64,000 nt of DNA from CAZBBC01 sp964489835. Lineage in GTDB: Bacteria; Calditrichota; Calditrichia; JAJRVZ01. A program made the translations under genes and the position numbers. The stretch spans positions 1-64,000 of the forward strand of contig CAZBBC010000006.1 of assembly GCA_964489835.1 (NCBI GenBank). The letters are read 5' to 3'. Every line of letters starts with the position of its first letter. Position 1 is the first letter of the stretch. Of the stretch, positions 1 to 8,536 are shown piece by piece. The notes under the pieces were generated by a model. The model ran no database searches. It saw nothing but the letters and a program-made list of their open reading frames with translations, and was not told the origin of the DNA.

Positions 1-39
1 ATTTTAGATGGCTGGTCTTTATTAACCATTTTATTAATT

Positions 40-67
40 GTAGAGACGTAGCATGCTACGTCTCTAC
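40..67. repeat. 28-bp perfect palindrome, copy 1
   Basis: Perfect inverted repeat with 14-bp arms (GTAGAGACGTAGCA and its complement). Further copies lie at 2808-2833 (degenerate), 5358-5385 (identical), 22618-22645 (mismatched) and 63767-63794 (GTTGCA in place of GTAGCA, with the compensating change in the other arm). All are intergenic. It could form a hairpin in RNA from either strand, but no T-tract follows, so it is not a classical terminator. Confidence 0.85.
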
Positions 68-98
68 GAACAATAGGTTCAATAATATCACACGGTAA

Positions 99-1214
99 TT
101 AATAAACACACTTCCGCGCAGCACGGGCATAGATTTTTAGATTTTCCGGTGGTGTATCAAAAAAATGATCGGCGCAGGATAGGATGTAGCCGCCATCATA
201 TCCGACTTTTTCGAAAAGCAGTTGTACCTGGTCAGTAATTGTTTGTTCATCACCTTCACTAAGTATATTGAACTGATCCAACCCGCCAATAAGCGCAATT
301 TTATTGCCAACTTTCTTTTTAAGATCCCATGGTTCCTGATTGGAACCAATACTCATAGGGGCAAGCGTTTCCGAAGCATCTGTTCCATTAGCCAATATAT
401 GTTCCTCGATACCCAATGTTCCCCCACACGTATGATACGTGATCGTAAAGCCCAGATCATGCAGGGCTTCGTGCATCTTGCGGTCGTAAGGCAGGCAATA
501 CTCTTTATGAAGATCGGGTGATATAAGGGTCGATGACGCGGAGCCGCCGCCGGTTTCGATAAGATCAAATCTGGCCCCTTTCATGGACTCAATAAACTGT
601 AATTTTTTATCGAGTAATATTTGCATCAATTCATGCACCCAATCCGGTTTATCATAGGTAGCCATAATCAGATCGGTAATATCCATCAGGCAGGCCGCAT
701 GCTGCCAGCAGCCGGCCTGGTCACCCCAGACAAATCCGCGTAGTATGCCCTTTTCACCTATTTGGTCATATTTTTTTTCGATCGGTTTTAAATCCAGGTC
801 AGGAACCGGCATATACTTTTTTATAAGCGTGATATCTTCATCTTTTTTAATCAGATATTCTGAAATCCAGGTGGTTTTTCGGTCGCCGGCGGTCTTGTAG
901 GTAAGTATCCCTTCCGGTGTCTGAACGGTATGATAGTTTACACGGTGGTCCGGCTCACTACTGATCACCTCCACGTCATCTTTCCAGGTGTTGGTATTCA
1001 GCTTGGTATAATCAGCGTCCACCAGCCAGAATTGTGCCATATCCTCAAAGTACTGAATCTGGGCATCCATCCCCATCTTTTCAAACGCTTCCAGCTCGCT
1101 GATACCATCCATATATTCTTCCAGATGATACCCCTGCCATTGATGGACCGTAACCGGCAGCCGGTCCGGCTTTTCCCGGTTCAAAGCCAGCATGAGTCGT
1201 TCTTTTGATGTCAT
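99..1214 (-). CDS. Uroporphyrinogen decarboxylase (UroD)-family protein, probable methyltransferase-like
   Basis: The 371-residue protein has a UroD/MtaA-type TIM barrel. The N-terminal TSKERLMLALNREKPDR is the usual opening of catabolic UroD-like proteins (as opposed to HemE). A YHTCGG motif near residue 260 matches the His/Cys metal-binding loop of corrinoid and cobamide methyltransferase relatives. The UroD family proper decarboxylates tetrapyrrole acetates, while members of this branch usually transfer methyl groups or are uncharacterised. There is no heme gene nearby, so a role in heme synthesis is unlikely. The gene stands alone, flanked by repeats on both sides. The family call is firm and the substrate is unknown. 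Confidence 0.85.
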   Translation of the reverse strand: MTSKERLMLALNREKPDRLPVTVHQWQGYHLEEYMDGISELEAFEKMGMDAQIQYFEDMAQFWLVDADYTKLNTNTWKDDVEVISSEPDHRVNYHTVQTPEGILTYKTAGDRKTTWISEYLIKKDEDITLIKKYMPVPDLDLKPIEKKYDQIGEKGILRGFVWGDQAGCWQHAACLMDITDLIMATYDKPDWVHELMQILLDKKLQFIESMKGARFDLIETGGGSASSTLISPDLHKEYCLPYDRKMHEALHDLGFTITYHTCGGTLGIEEHILANGTDASETLAPMSIGSNQEPWDLKKKVGNKIALIGGLDQFNILSEGDEQTITDQVQLLFEKVGYDGGYILSCADHFFDTPPENLKIYARAARKCVY

Positions 1215-1256
1215 GATTCCACCTGTCTATTATACGTTTATACTCATACATTTATT

Positions 1257-1600
1257 CATGAGTATCGATGTAAAAATTAAATCATCACCAAATTATCAAA
1301 TGCTTTATAGATTTAAAAACATAGAGACTTGAAAACAAGAACTCACCCCCACATCCCCTCTTTTTTATTTAGAGCGGGGACATAGGTAACACTATATTCT
1401 TTTTGACTTGGACAAAAACTCTCTCCCTGTCCCCCTCTCTTGAAAAGAGAGGGGGAATTTTTTTTATGAAAAATAATGAAAATATATGATTTCATCTAAG
1501 TACAATAAAGACAAGAAATATATTTACAATAAATATATATCGGATTCTGCTCCCCTTCTCTTCTCAAGAGAAGGGGCTGGGGGATGAGTTTTTAATCATT
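1257..1600. repeat. Hairpin repeat element B, copy 1, interrupted by element C
   Basis: The gap between the UroD and HAD genes is filled by repeat DNA. Its first ~100 bases match those of the copies at 3309-3491 and 5070-5270 (shared stretches around CATAGAGAC and AACTCACCC). Its end (hairpin CCCCTTCTCTT / AAGAGAAGGGG followed by GATGAGTTTT) matches their ends. The middle, about 1378-1476, is a different element that recurs inverted at 15428-15532. I see no gene here. Confidence 0.7.
1378..1476 (+). repeat. Element C (about 100 bp), copy nested in element B
   Basis: The stretch runs from GGTAACACTATATT through a CCCCCTCTCTT-GAA-AAGAGAGGGGG hairpin to the following T-run. It recurs nearly base for base on the opposite strand at about 15428-15532. 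Its position inside an element B copy suggests insertion of one repeat into the other. Confidence 0.65.
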
Positions 1601-1647
1601 AATTGAATTGTTTTAAACTGGACACAAATGACATTTTTTATTAATCA

Positions 1648-2655
1648 CTAAAGGCTAACCCGATCCCAATCATTTAAAAAATTGAGCACTTCTTCAAAGT
1701 TATTACAGTATGTATGGCACATAGCCTTTGTTCCGCTCTCGATAATATTTCCACCGGCGAATCCAATCGCAGAAAATCCTGCTAAACGGATAGACAAAAT
1801 CCCGGCACTGCTATCTTCAATGCCTACAACATGGGCACGCTTATCAAAGGGAATACCGAGTCCAACCCGCGATACCTCGGCATAGAGCCAAGGATGAGGT
1901 TTTGGAGAGAGCTCACCGAGTGTTCCCGGTTCACCGGATCGCATGGGGAAGCCGGCAGTAATGATGGCATCATAAATATCCTTAGGCTCTCCCAGATGGA
2001 GTGTCTGAAAAGCGGAGAGAATTTCCGGCCATGCTTTTTCGTAGAGTCCCGATGTCACCAAACCGATCTTTATTTTCCGGTCTTTAAGGGACAATAAAAA
2101 ATCTTTTAATCCCGATGTGGGGGTAAAAGCATCCGTACGTCCATGCCCACTTATAATTGCTTGCATCTCCCGGTGTGTATGTTCAAAATAAAAACGCCTG
2201 GCTTCTTCAACAGAATTGTCCGGACAATACTTCGTGATACAATATTGTAAATGTTCTGAAACTGAATGACCGGAAACAAAAGGCATGTCCTCCTCTTCCA
2301 GCTCAAATCCGGGATCACCGAGCAGGCTGGATATTGAAAGCTGAATAATCCAGATCCAGAAATTTTCACTGCGGACACTCGTCCCATCAAGGTCCATTAA
2401 TACGGCGATAACGGGCTTCTCAAGATCTACAGGATAGACAGGGTAATAGGCCGGATAACCCATTGCCGAGTTGACATGTGCCAGTACATTATTTTCAAAA
2501 AATACAAATTCAACTTTTCCATCTGTGGTGGCAAGAATTTGCCGCACACCCTCTTTTTCATCAGTAAAGCGTTCATCTGAAGTACAGGGGAGTTTTTTAA
2601 AATCAGAAATCGTTGCTGTTGGCCCCAGCAGTCTTATATTTTCAACACTAATCAT
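1648..2655 (-). CDS. HAD-superfamily hydrolase with an N-terminal extension
   Basis: A HAD core starts near residue 85 with motif I MDLDGTSVRSE. It contains motif II LVTSG, a Lys in the SPKPHPW segment, and motif IV VVGIEDSSAGILS, the arrangement of beta-phosphoglucomutase-like phosphatases and mutases. The ~80 residues ahead of motif I are not part of the usual fold and I do not recognise them. A GTG nine bases upstream (2664) could also start translation; the ATG chosen has an AGGAT about ten bases ahead of it. The gene is monocistronic and the substrate cannot be read from the sequence. Confidence 0.8.
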   Translation of the reverse strand: MISVENIRLLGPTATISDFKKLPCTSDERFTDEKEGVRQILATTDGKVEFVFFENNVLAHVNSAMGYPAYYPVYPVDLEKPVIAVLMDLDGTSVRSENFWIWIIQLSISSLLGDPGFELEEEDMPFVSGHSVSEHLQYCITKYCPDNSVEEARRFYFEHTHREMQAIISGHGRTDAFTPTSGLKDFLLSLKDRKIKIGLVTSGLYEKAWPEILSAFQTLHLGEPKDIYDAIITAGFPMRSGEPGTLGELSPKPHPWLYAEVSRVGLGIPFDKRAHVVGIEDSSAGILSIRLAGFSAIGFAGGNIIESGTKAMCHTYCNNFEEVLNFLNDWDRVSL

Positions 2656-2807
2656 ACAATGCACATCCTGTCTATATCGTCATCCTGGTAAGAATATACT
2701 AAAACTTATTCGATATGATACGATTTACGGTCCAAGGTTACGAACAATTCTCAAATTCTAATTATCTTTGCGTCTCCGCGTCTCTGCGAGATAAAGATCT
2801 TCTCAGA

Positions 2808-2833
2808 TGGAGACGTAGCCTGCTATGTCTCTT
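2808..2833. repeat. Degenerate copy of the 28-bp palindrome
   Basis: GAGACGTAGC and TGCTATGTCTC arms with mismatches. It sits just inside and after the 3' end of the gene at 2841. A TTTGCGTCTCCGCGTCTCTG stretch nearby (2768-2788) looks like another dispersed intergenic motif. Confidence 0.55.
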
Positions 2834-2840
2834 GGAAAGA

Positions 2841-3263
2841 TTATTCAGATTTGGTCTCTTTTGTCAACTCAAACACAAAAACTCCATATATTGCATCGAA
2901 GGATGAGGGGATGCCTCCATAACCAGGCTCGCTGGCAGCTACGATCAGCTTTTCCTTTTCAAATTTATAGATGGCCGTAGATTGCATATTAATCACCGAG
3001 GGATCTGAAGAATCTTTAAATATGGCTTTAAAATGTGGTTTTTCTTTATTGTCTACCTTTTCCGTATCGAGTTTGTAATAATCGCCTGGGTTGGGTCCGT
3101 AAACTACCAGGGTACTATCAGTAAAAATGAAGGTCCACTTTCCGGGCGCACCCTGCACCTCATGCCCTGTCCATGTGCCAGTCAGGTCACCGGCAAAACT
3201 CAATGTAACTAATAAAAAAAAACTTAAAAGAAATGTTAGAGAAAAACGATAAGCCCTTTTCAT
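2841..3263 (-). CDS. Small secreted protein of unknown function
   Basis: About 140 residues beginning with a clear Sec signal peptide: MKRAYRFS, then a run of Leu/Phe, cleavage probably after SFA-G. The mature part opens with DLTGTWTGHEVQGAPGKWTF, a pattern seen in small lipocalin-like or TIGR03067-type beta-barrel proteins that report conversion of a substrate (LTGTW). It carries no catalytic motif. The start is the ATG at 3263, with GGAGG seven bases upstream; the in-frame TTG two codons earlier lacks a properly placed site. Probably periplasmic. Family assignment is tentative. Confidence 0.65.
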   Translation of the reverse strand: MKRAYRFSLTFLLSFFLLVTLSFAGDLTGTWTGHEVQGAPGKWTFIFTDSTLVVYGPNPGDYYKLDTEKVDNKEKPHFKAIFKDSSDPSVINMQSTAIYKFEKEKLIVAASEPGYGGIPSSFDAIYGVFVFELTKETKSE

Positions 3264-3308
3264 ATGCAAACCTCCAGGTTGTGTGTGATTGGATCAATTA
3301 TATAACAT

Positions 3309-3491
3309 TATGAGTATCCGGTTAAAACTTAATCATTATCAATTATCACCAGAATATCAAATGGTTTAAAGATTTAATAAACATAGAGACATAATTTAAC
3401 GAACTCACCCTAAATCCCTCTCTTGGAAAGAGAGGGACTTTAGGGAGCCCCTTCTCTTTTCAAGAGAAGGGGTTTGGGGATGAGTTTTTTT
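3309..3491. repeat. Hairpin repeat element B, copy 2
   Basis: It carries two hairpins in tandem: TCCCTCTCTT / AAGAGAGGGA at 3414-3436 and CCCCTTCTCTT / AAGAGAAGGGG at 3448-3472. They are preceded by ~90 bases that align with the copies at 1257 and 5070. It lies between menE and the small secreted protein gene, and may serve as the end of the men transcript, but no proper T-tract is present. Confidence 0.75.
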
Positions 3492-3558
3492 CTATTTCTT
3501 CAATACACCCCATAATAAATTCTAATGCTCCAGTGATGTTTTTTATACATGGCATCCA

Positions 3559-4992
3559 TCAGGACCGGAGCGCTATTTGGCGTAGTTTTTTTCTGTCCGG
3601 TTTTAACTGGTTTAATTCCTCCGGCCATAAATAAAATTTATCCGGTATTTTATATTTCTGGATCTTATTCTCCAGGTAAGATTTAAAATGAGATTCCTCA
3701 AATTTACCGCTATCCCGGAGATTCAGAAACGCTACCGGTCGGGCACCGAATGCATCATCCGGGATATCAACAACACAAGATTCGAGCACATCATCCAGTG
3801 TTTCCAACTGCTGTTCGATTTCTTCCGGGTAAATATTCTCCCCCCCTGAAATAAACCGGTTATCCAGGCGGCCGGTGATAGTCAGACTGCCATAACTATC
3901 AAGATGGCCACAATCACCGGTACGGTACCAGTGATCCTTCTCTTTATGCCTACTAATATTTTTCTCTTCAATATAGCCCTTACAAAGTGTTCTACCATTC
4001 ACCAGAATCTCACCATTTTGATCAATTTTCAGTTCCCGGTAGGGTAAAAGTTTTCCAGAAGAATTGGGATTCCGTCTTAATTCATCACTTGCTGTTGTCG
4101 TGGTGATTTGTGAACACATTTCGGTTGACCCATAACTGGTATAGAGAGGCAGGCCCATATGTAGTGCCCTTTTTACCAGGACCGGAGACCATCTGCTTCC
4201 GCCCAGAAGTACGGCTTTGAGCAATCGCCAGTTTTTCTGATGGACTTTGTTGTCAAGCATTCGTTGAAGCTGGGTGGGAACCAGCGAGCAATGGGTAATC
4301 TTATATCGCCCGATCTGCTTTTCGAGTGGCTCATTATTATCCGCTATCACACAGGCCGCGCCGGCCAATAATGCCCGGAAGCAAATAGCAACACCGGCTA
4401 CATGATAGAATGGTAGTGAAATCAGCCAGCGGTCACCGGGTGCTAGCGAAATATTACAGTTTGATCCCTTCGCACTATAATAATGGTTACCGAGCGTATG
4501 CAATACACCCTTGGGCTTCCCACTGCTGCCGGAAGTAAACAGTATCGTTGCCTCCTGTTTCAAAGAAAGGGAAGGCAGGATGTTCTTGCTCTGAATTTGT
4601 TGATTATTTTTGAAAAGATCCTTCGCCGTGATTACCGGTATGTCCAAGTCTTTTGAAATGAGGACTGATTGATTGACCGTAATTAAACAGTCGCATTTGA
4701 CTTTTTTGATTAATCCCTGGAGTTGTTTTTCCGGGGACCGGGTATCGAGCGGAACGATGACCGCACCCGTTTTTAACAAGGCAAAAAACAGCAGGGGAAA
4801 TTGGTGGGAGATATCTGATAAAAGAGCGACCCGGCTTTTCCTGTCGATCCCGCGCTGAATCAGGATTCGCGCCAATCGGTTGATCTCGCCGATATACTGT
4901 GTATAGGTAAAAGTGGCATCCGGCCAGATCAGCGCCGGATAATGTCCGTACTCATTTTCAATAGACGAAAAATTCAGTGTGTCTTCTTTCAT
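3559..4992 (-). CDS. menE: o-Succinylbenzoate-CoA ligase
   Basis: A 477-residue AMP-forming acyl-CoA synthetase that activates o-succinylbenzoate with ATP and CoA in menaquinone synthesis. The P-loop-like motif ILFTSGSSGKPKG is at about residue 150, the A5 motif TSYGSTEMC near 285, and the hinge YRTGDCGHLDSYG...GRLDNRFISGGENIYPEEIE at about 350-390. The C-terminal catalytic Lys region (YKIPDKFYLWPELNQLKPDRKKLR, interrupted only by one extra residue) is intact. Length is typical for MenE. It is the last gene of the men operon, separated from menC by 450 bases of repeat DNA, so it may be expressed at a different level. The men context decides the substrate. Confidence 0.93.
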   Translation of the reverse strand: MKEDTLNFSSIENEYGHYPALIWPDATFTYTQYIGEINRLARILIQRGIDRKSRVALLSDISHQFPLLFFALLKTGAVIVPLDTRSPEKQLQGLIKKVKCDCLITVNQSVLISKDLDIPVITAKDLFKNNQQIQSKNILPSLSLKQEATILFTSGSSGKPKGVLHTLGNHYYSAKGSNCNISLAPGDRWLISLPFYHVAGVAICFRALLAGAACVIADNNEPLEKQIGRYKITHCSLVPTQLQRMLDNKVHQKNWRLLKAVLLGGSRWSPVLVKRALHMGLPLYTSYGSTEMCSQITTTTASDELRRNPNSSGKLLPYRELKIDQNGEILVNGRTLCKGYIEEKNISRHKEKDHWYRTGDCGHLDSYGSLTITGRLDNRFISGGENIYPEEIEQQLETLDDVLESCVVDIPDDAFGARPVAFLNLRDSGKFEESHFKSYLENKIQKYKIPDKFYLWPEELNQLKPDRKKLRQIALRS

Positions 4993-5069
4993 ACGGCTCG
5001 TTCAATCGAATTATAAGCGTTATTTAGAATCGTCCGTTTCCGGTTGAAACTGAGATTATTATACTGAAA

Positions 5070-5270
5070 CATGAATGTCCCGTTAAAACTTTAATCATTA
5101 GCAATTATCACCGGAAAATCAAATGGTTTAGAGATTAAATAAACATTGAGACTTGATTTAAATAACTCACCCTAAATCCCTCTCTTGGAAAGAGAGGGAC
5201 TTTTGGGAGCCCCTTCTCTTTTCAAGAGAAGGTCGAAGATGTGGCTTAGACGCAAGCCGGGGGATGAGTT
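5070..5270. repeat. Hairpin repeat element B, copy 3
   Basis: Copy inside the menC-menE gap. It has the same two hairpins as copy 2, but after AAGAGAAGG the sequence is replaced by a GC-rich stretch (about 5231-5260) before GGGGGATGAG resumes. The whole 4993-5442 gap holds only this element, the palindrome at 5358 and unremarkable AT-rich DNA. Confidence 0.75.
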
Positions 5271-5357
5271 TTATTAATTCTTAATTGAATCATATTTTTT
5301 AACCGGACTCGCAATGACGGACACATTATCGTCATTGCGATATAAATATTTTACCAG

Positions 5358-5385
5358 GTAGAGACGTAGCATGCTACGTCTCTAC
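5358..5385. repeat. 28-bp perfect palindrome, copy 3
   Basis: Identical to the copy at 40-67, located between menC and menE inside the men operon. Confidence 0.85.
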
Positions 5386-5442
5386 TATTCGTCTCAACGA
5401 TCCGGGACGAAGCAATCTCCGGTCACTATTTTAATTTGTCCC

Positions 5443-6552
5443 CTATGCATCAATGGACAAAGAACCGGATAGTTCCTGTAAATAAGAAAAATTAATTCTT
5501 TGCATACATTGCTGAACATTTTGCCAATCAAAACTGCCGTTGGTAACAGAAAGCCGGGCACTTAAGATGTCTTCCGCCAGCCATCGATACGTATCAAAAC
5601 CCATCGGTACCATCTCCGGCAGCGAGGCAGCCAGGCGGATAAGAAAGGACAATCCCACACCACTATGAAAGGTATCACTGAAGACAATCTTTAGGTTAGA
5701 TTGCCTGGCGATCTGGATATATTTAAGAGTATCCTGTACGGAACCGATAACCGCCGGTTTTAAAACCAGGGCTTTCATCCAATTTTTTACCTGAAAGGCA
5801 GAAAGCGGATGACGGGTAATGCTCTCATCCACGGCAATCGGTATACCGGTTTGATCATAGAGCATCGCTAAATGACCGGGATCCTGTAAAGGTTCTTCAA
5901 TGTATTCGATCACACAATCCTGTATAGCCTGTGCAAAATGTATGGCAGTCGGAAGATCCCAGGCCTGATTTGCATCCAGTCGTAAGTCCGCCTTTTTACT
6001 TATAATCTTATCTACAGATTTTACCAGTCCGATATCTTCTTCAATCGTACGACGACCAATTTTCAGCTTGATCGATCGATAACCTTCTTCGATGGCACGC
6101 TTTACTGTTTTCATCACGACCAGATCATTCCCATCGGCCAGCGCATTTATCATGATTTTTTTATGATTTTGCGGTAAGTACATTTTTCTTTTAGAAAGAA
6201 CGCCTTGTAGGAAATATACATTCATTAAAACAGATTCAACCCCGAACCGGACCGATGGATACCATTTTTCCTTTGCAATCAATGTATCCAAAAAGTCTGA
6301 CACACCGGGAATATTAGGAACGATAGCGCCTGTTAATTTTGTTTGAATCGTTGTTAATTGTTTTAAGGCATCTCCCATTGTCTCCCGGTGCAAACCAGGA
6401 AGCGGGGCCGTTTCTCCATATCCATGATTATTGTTATCATCCGTCATGCGTATAATCGCCCCTGTTCGGTGATGTATGACTTGATCACTAACCCGGATGG
6501 GTTTGCGGAGCGGCAGATGATAGGTAAAAATATTAATCTGTTTGATATTCAT
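5443..6552 (-). CDS. menC: o-Succinylbenzoate synthase
   Basis: A 369-residue enolase-superfamily enzyme that dehydrates SHCHC to o-succinylbenzoate. The acid/base Lys pair is in RSIKLKIGRR (about residue 162). The Mg ligands are D in LRLDANQAW (~193), E in YIEEPL (~219) and D in IAVDESIT (~243), and the second catalytic Lys is in ALVLKPAVIG (~267). The start overlaps the end of menA by 4 bases (ATGA-type), which indicates translational coupling. On sequence alone it could be a dipeptide epimerase or N-acylamino acid racemase relative; the operon settles it as MenC. Confidence 0.93.
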   Translation of the reverse strand: MNIKQINIFTYHLPLRKPIRVSDQVIHHRTGAIIRMTDDNNNHGYGETAPLPGLHRETMGDALKQLTTIQTKLTGAIVPNIPGVSDFLDTLIAKEKWYPSVRFGVESVLMNVYFLQGVLSKRKMYLPQNHKKIMINALADGNDLVVMKTVKRAIEEGYRSIKLKIGRRTIEEDIGLVKSVDKIISKKADLRLDANQAWDLPTAIHFAQAIQDCVIEYIEEPLQDPGHLAMLYDQTGIPIAVDESITRHPLSAFQVKNWMKALVLKPAVIGSVQDTLKYIQIARQSNLKIVFSDTFHSGVGLSFLIRLAASLPEMVPMGFDTYRWLAEDILSARLSVTNGSFDWQNVQQCMQRINFSYLQELSGSLSIDA

Positions 6553-7439
6553 ACAATCCAGCCCAGAGAAAATATGAGGCTGTAAAATAAAAGTATCTTT
6601 CCTGTGTTGGCCAGTGCCGCATTGAGCGCCGGACTGATATCATCAAACAATACGGTCTTAATCGTGGGTAAAGCCAATAAAATAACCAGCATGGCAATGA
6701 GGGAGTAGGGATGGTTGGGATCCGTAATTAAAAGGACCAGGGGCATCACGCAGGCAAGTAAAATGGAAATTAAATATTCGGCACGGACAAAAACAGCGCC
6801 AAATCGAACCGCTAATGTCTTCTTCCCCGCTTTTTTATCCGTATGGATATCACGCAGATTATTAACGCTCAGAAGTGCTGTGGAGATAAGCCCGGGAGAT
6901 AAGCCTGCCAATATCACTGACAAATTAATCTCCAGGGTTTGCAGGTAGTAGGTTCCGCCAACAGCGATAGGACCGAAAAAAATCAATACGAATATATCGC
7001 CAAGACCCTTGTATCCCAGCGGGAATGGACCGCCGGTATATATAATGCCGAGTAATATAGATAATGATCCGATAATCAGGATCGGCCAGCCTCCCCGGTA
7101 AATCAGGTAAAGCCCAAAAAGAACCGAGAAAGAAAAGGCTAAAATATAAGCATTTCGCATCAATTGCGGTTTAACCAGTCCGGATTCCGTTGCTCTTATT
7201 GGTCCTATTCTGTCCTTCGTATCGGCACCTTTCTTGAAATCAAAATAATCATTGGCAAAATTGGTTCCAATTTGAATCATGATAGAACAAATCAGTGTAA
7301 GTATAGCCGTTAACAGATCCCAGCGGCCGTCACTGAAGGCCATCGCCACTCCCATGAACACCGGGGCGATGGATGCCCATAAGGTTTTGGGTCGGGCCGC
7401 CTCAATCCATATTTTTAAAGTTTCTATAGTCATAGGCAA
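6549..7439 (-). CDS. menA: 1,4-Dihydroxy-2-naphthoate polyprenyltransferase
   Basis: A 296-residue UbiA-family integral membrane prenyltransferase that attaches the polyprenyl chain to DHNA. The first Asp-rich motif is NFANDYFDFKKGAD (about residue 63) and the second is NNLRDIHTDKKAGKKTLAVR (about 195). Both coordinate Mg-diphosphate. Eight to nine hydrophobic segments follow the family pattern. It is preceded by a 275-base gap holding a repeat, and its 3' end overlaps menC by 4 bases. Confidence 0.95.
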   Translation of the reverse strand: MPMTIETLKIWIEAARPKTLWASIAPVFMGVAMAFSDGRWDLLTAILTLICSIMIQIGTNFANDYFDFKKGADTKDRIGPIRATESGLVKPQLMRNAYILAFSFSVLFGLYLIYRGGWPILIIGSLSILLGIIYTGGPFPLGYKGLGDIFVLIFFGPIAVGGTYYLQTLEINLSVILAGLSPGLISTALLSVNNLRDIHTDKKAGKKTLAVRFGAVFVRAEYLISILLACVMPLVLLITDPNHPYSLIAMLVILLALPTIKTVLFDDISPALNAALANTGKILLFYSLIFSLGWIV

Positions 7440-7544
7440 TAATTTTCCTAAATATAACCAAAAAAAATTAAAAGTTACTTTTATTGAATATTAAACAACG
7501 ATTAACGATTTTTGAAATAATATTTATTAAAAAACATGAGTTAT

Positions 7545-7710
7545 CACCACGGAGATCACGAAGGGCACAAAGGGCACGAAGGGCACGAAGGTTTAATAAT
7601 AATAATTAGTTAGAGTATATTTATTAAGGATTTACTCCTCAAATTTTAATATTTTTTTCAAATTCAATAATAATATCTTCGTGTACTTCGTGTGCTTCGT
7701 GGTTTATGAA
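7545..7710. repeat. CACGAAG-type inverted and tandem repeat in the menB-menA gap
   Basis: On the left, CACCACGGAGATCACGAAG leads into about four tandem AAGGGCACG-like decamers (7558-7592). On the right, CTTCGTGTACTTCGTGTGCT (7678-7697) then TCGTGG is roughly the inverted counterpart. The ~80 bases between are plain AT-rich sequence. The element occupies nearly all of the 7440-7714 gap between menB and menA. Confidence 0.7.
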
Positions 7711-7714
7711 TAAA

Positions 7715-8536
7715 TTATGGTCTTTTGGGAAATTTGGAAAAATCCGGTTTTCTTTTTTCCACAAAAGCATTGCGGCCTTCCTGACCCTCTTCGGTCATAT
7801 AGAATAACATCGTCGCATTTCCGGCCAACTCCTGTAGTCCGGCCTGTCCGTCACAATCGGCATTCAAAGATGCTTTCAAGCAGCGAATGGCAATCGGTGA
7901 ATTTGCGAGAATTTCACGACACCATTGGATTGTTTCGTCCTCCAACATCTCCCCGGGAACGACCGTATTAACCAGTCCCATTTCCAAAGCCTGCCAGGCA
8001 TCGTATTGCCGGCAGAGATACCATATTTCCCTGGCCTTTTTTTGGCCGACAATGCGGGCCATATAACTGGCGCCATACCCACCATCAAATGAACCTACTT
8101 TGGGTCCGGTTTGGCCGAAAACAGCATTTTCGGATGCGATAGTCAGATCACACATCAGGTGTAAAACATGCCCGCCACCGATGGCATATCCGGCAACCAT
8201 CGCGATCACCGGTTTTGGACAGGTACGGATCTGACGTTGAAAATCAAGTACATTTAAACGATGGATTCCCTGCTCATCCACATATCCGGCCTCGCCGCGT
8301 ATTTTTTGATCTCCTCCGGAACAAAAGGCTTCCTCCCCCTCTCCGGTTAGAATGATGACGCCAACACGTTCATCATTTCGTGAATCATCGAGCGCCTGCA
8401 TCATTTCGACCACAGTCAGTGGTCGAAAGGCGTTTCGTACCTCCGGCCGGTTGATGGTAATTTTTGAAATTCCATCAAATTTTTCATATTTTATATCTGA
8501 AAATTTTTTAGCCTTGATCCAGTCGAAGGTACTCAT
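7715..8536 (-). CDS. menB: 1,4-Dihydroxy-2-naphthoyl-CoA synthase
   Basis: A 273-residue crotonase-fold enzyme that closes the naphthoate ring from o-succinylbenzoyl-CoA. The oxyanion hole segments FCSGGDQKIRGEAGY (~72) and AGYAIGGGHVLHLMCDLTIA (~117-136) are clear, as is the MenB-typical GQTGPKVGSFDGGYG (~142-156), which holds the conserved catalytic Asp/Tyr region. The C-terminal FVEKRKPDFSKFP is a MenB hallmark. It overlaps menH by 4 bases (coupled translation). The family call is firm. Confidence 0.96.
   Translation of the reverse strand: MSTFDWIKAKKFSDIKYEKFDGISKITINRPEVRNAFRPLTVVEMMQALDDSRNDERVGVIILTGEGEEAFCSGGDQKIRGEAGYVDEQGIHRLNVLDFQRQIRTCPKPVIAMVAGYAIGGGHVLHLMCDLTIASENAVFGQTGPKVGSFDGGYGASYMARIVGQKKAREIWYLCRQYDAWQALEMGLVNTVVPGEMLEDETIQWCREILANSPIAIRCLKASLNADCDGQAGLQELAGNATMLFYMTEEGQEGRNAFVEKRKPDFSKFPKRP

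Noticed and set aside
3309..5385. Hairpin repeats as a CRISPR array
   Set aside because: Copies are kilobases apart, palindromic and lack spacers or cas genes.
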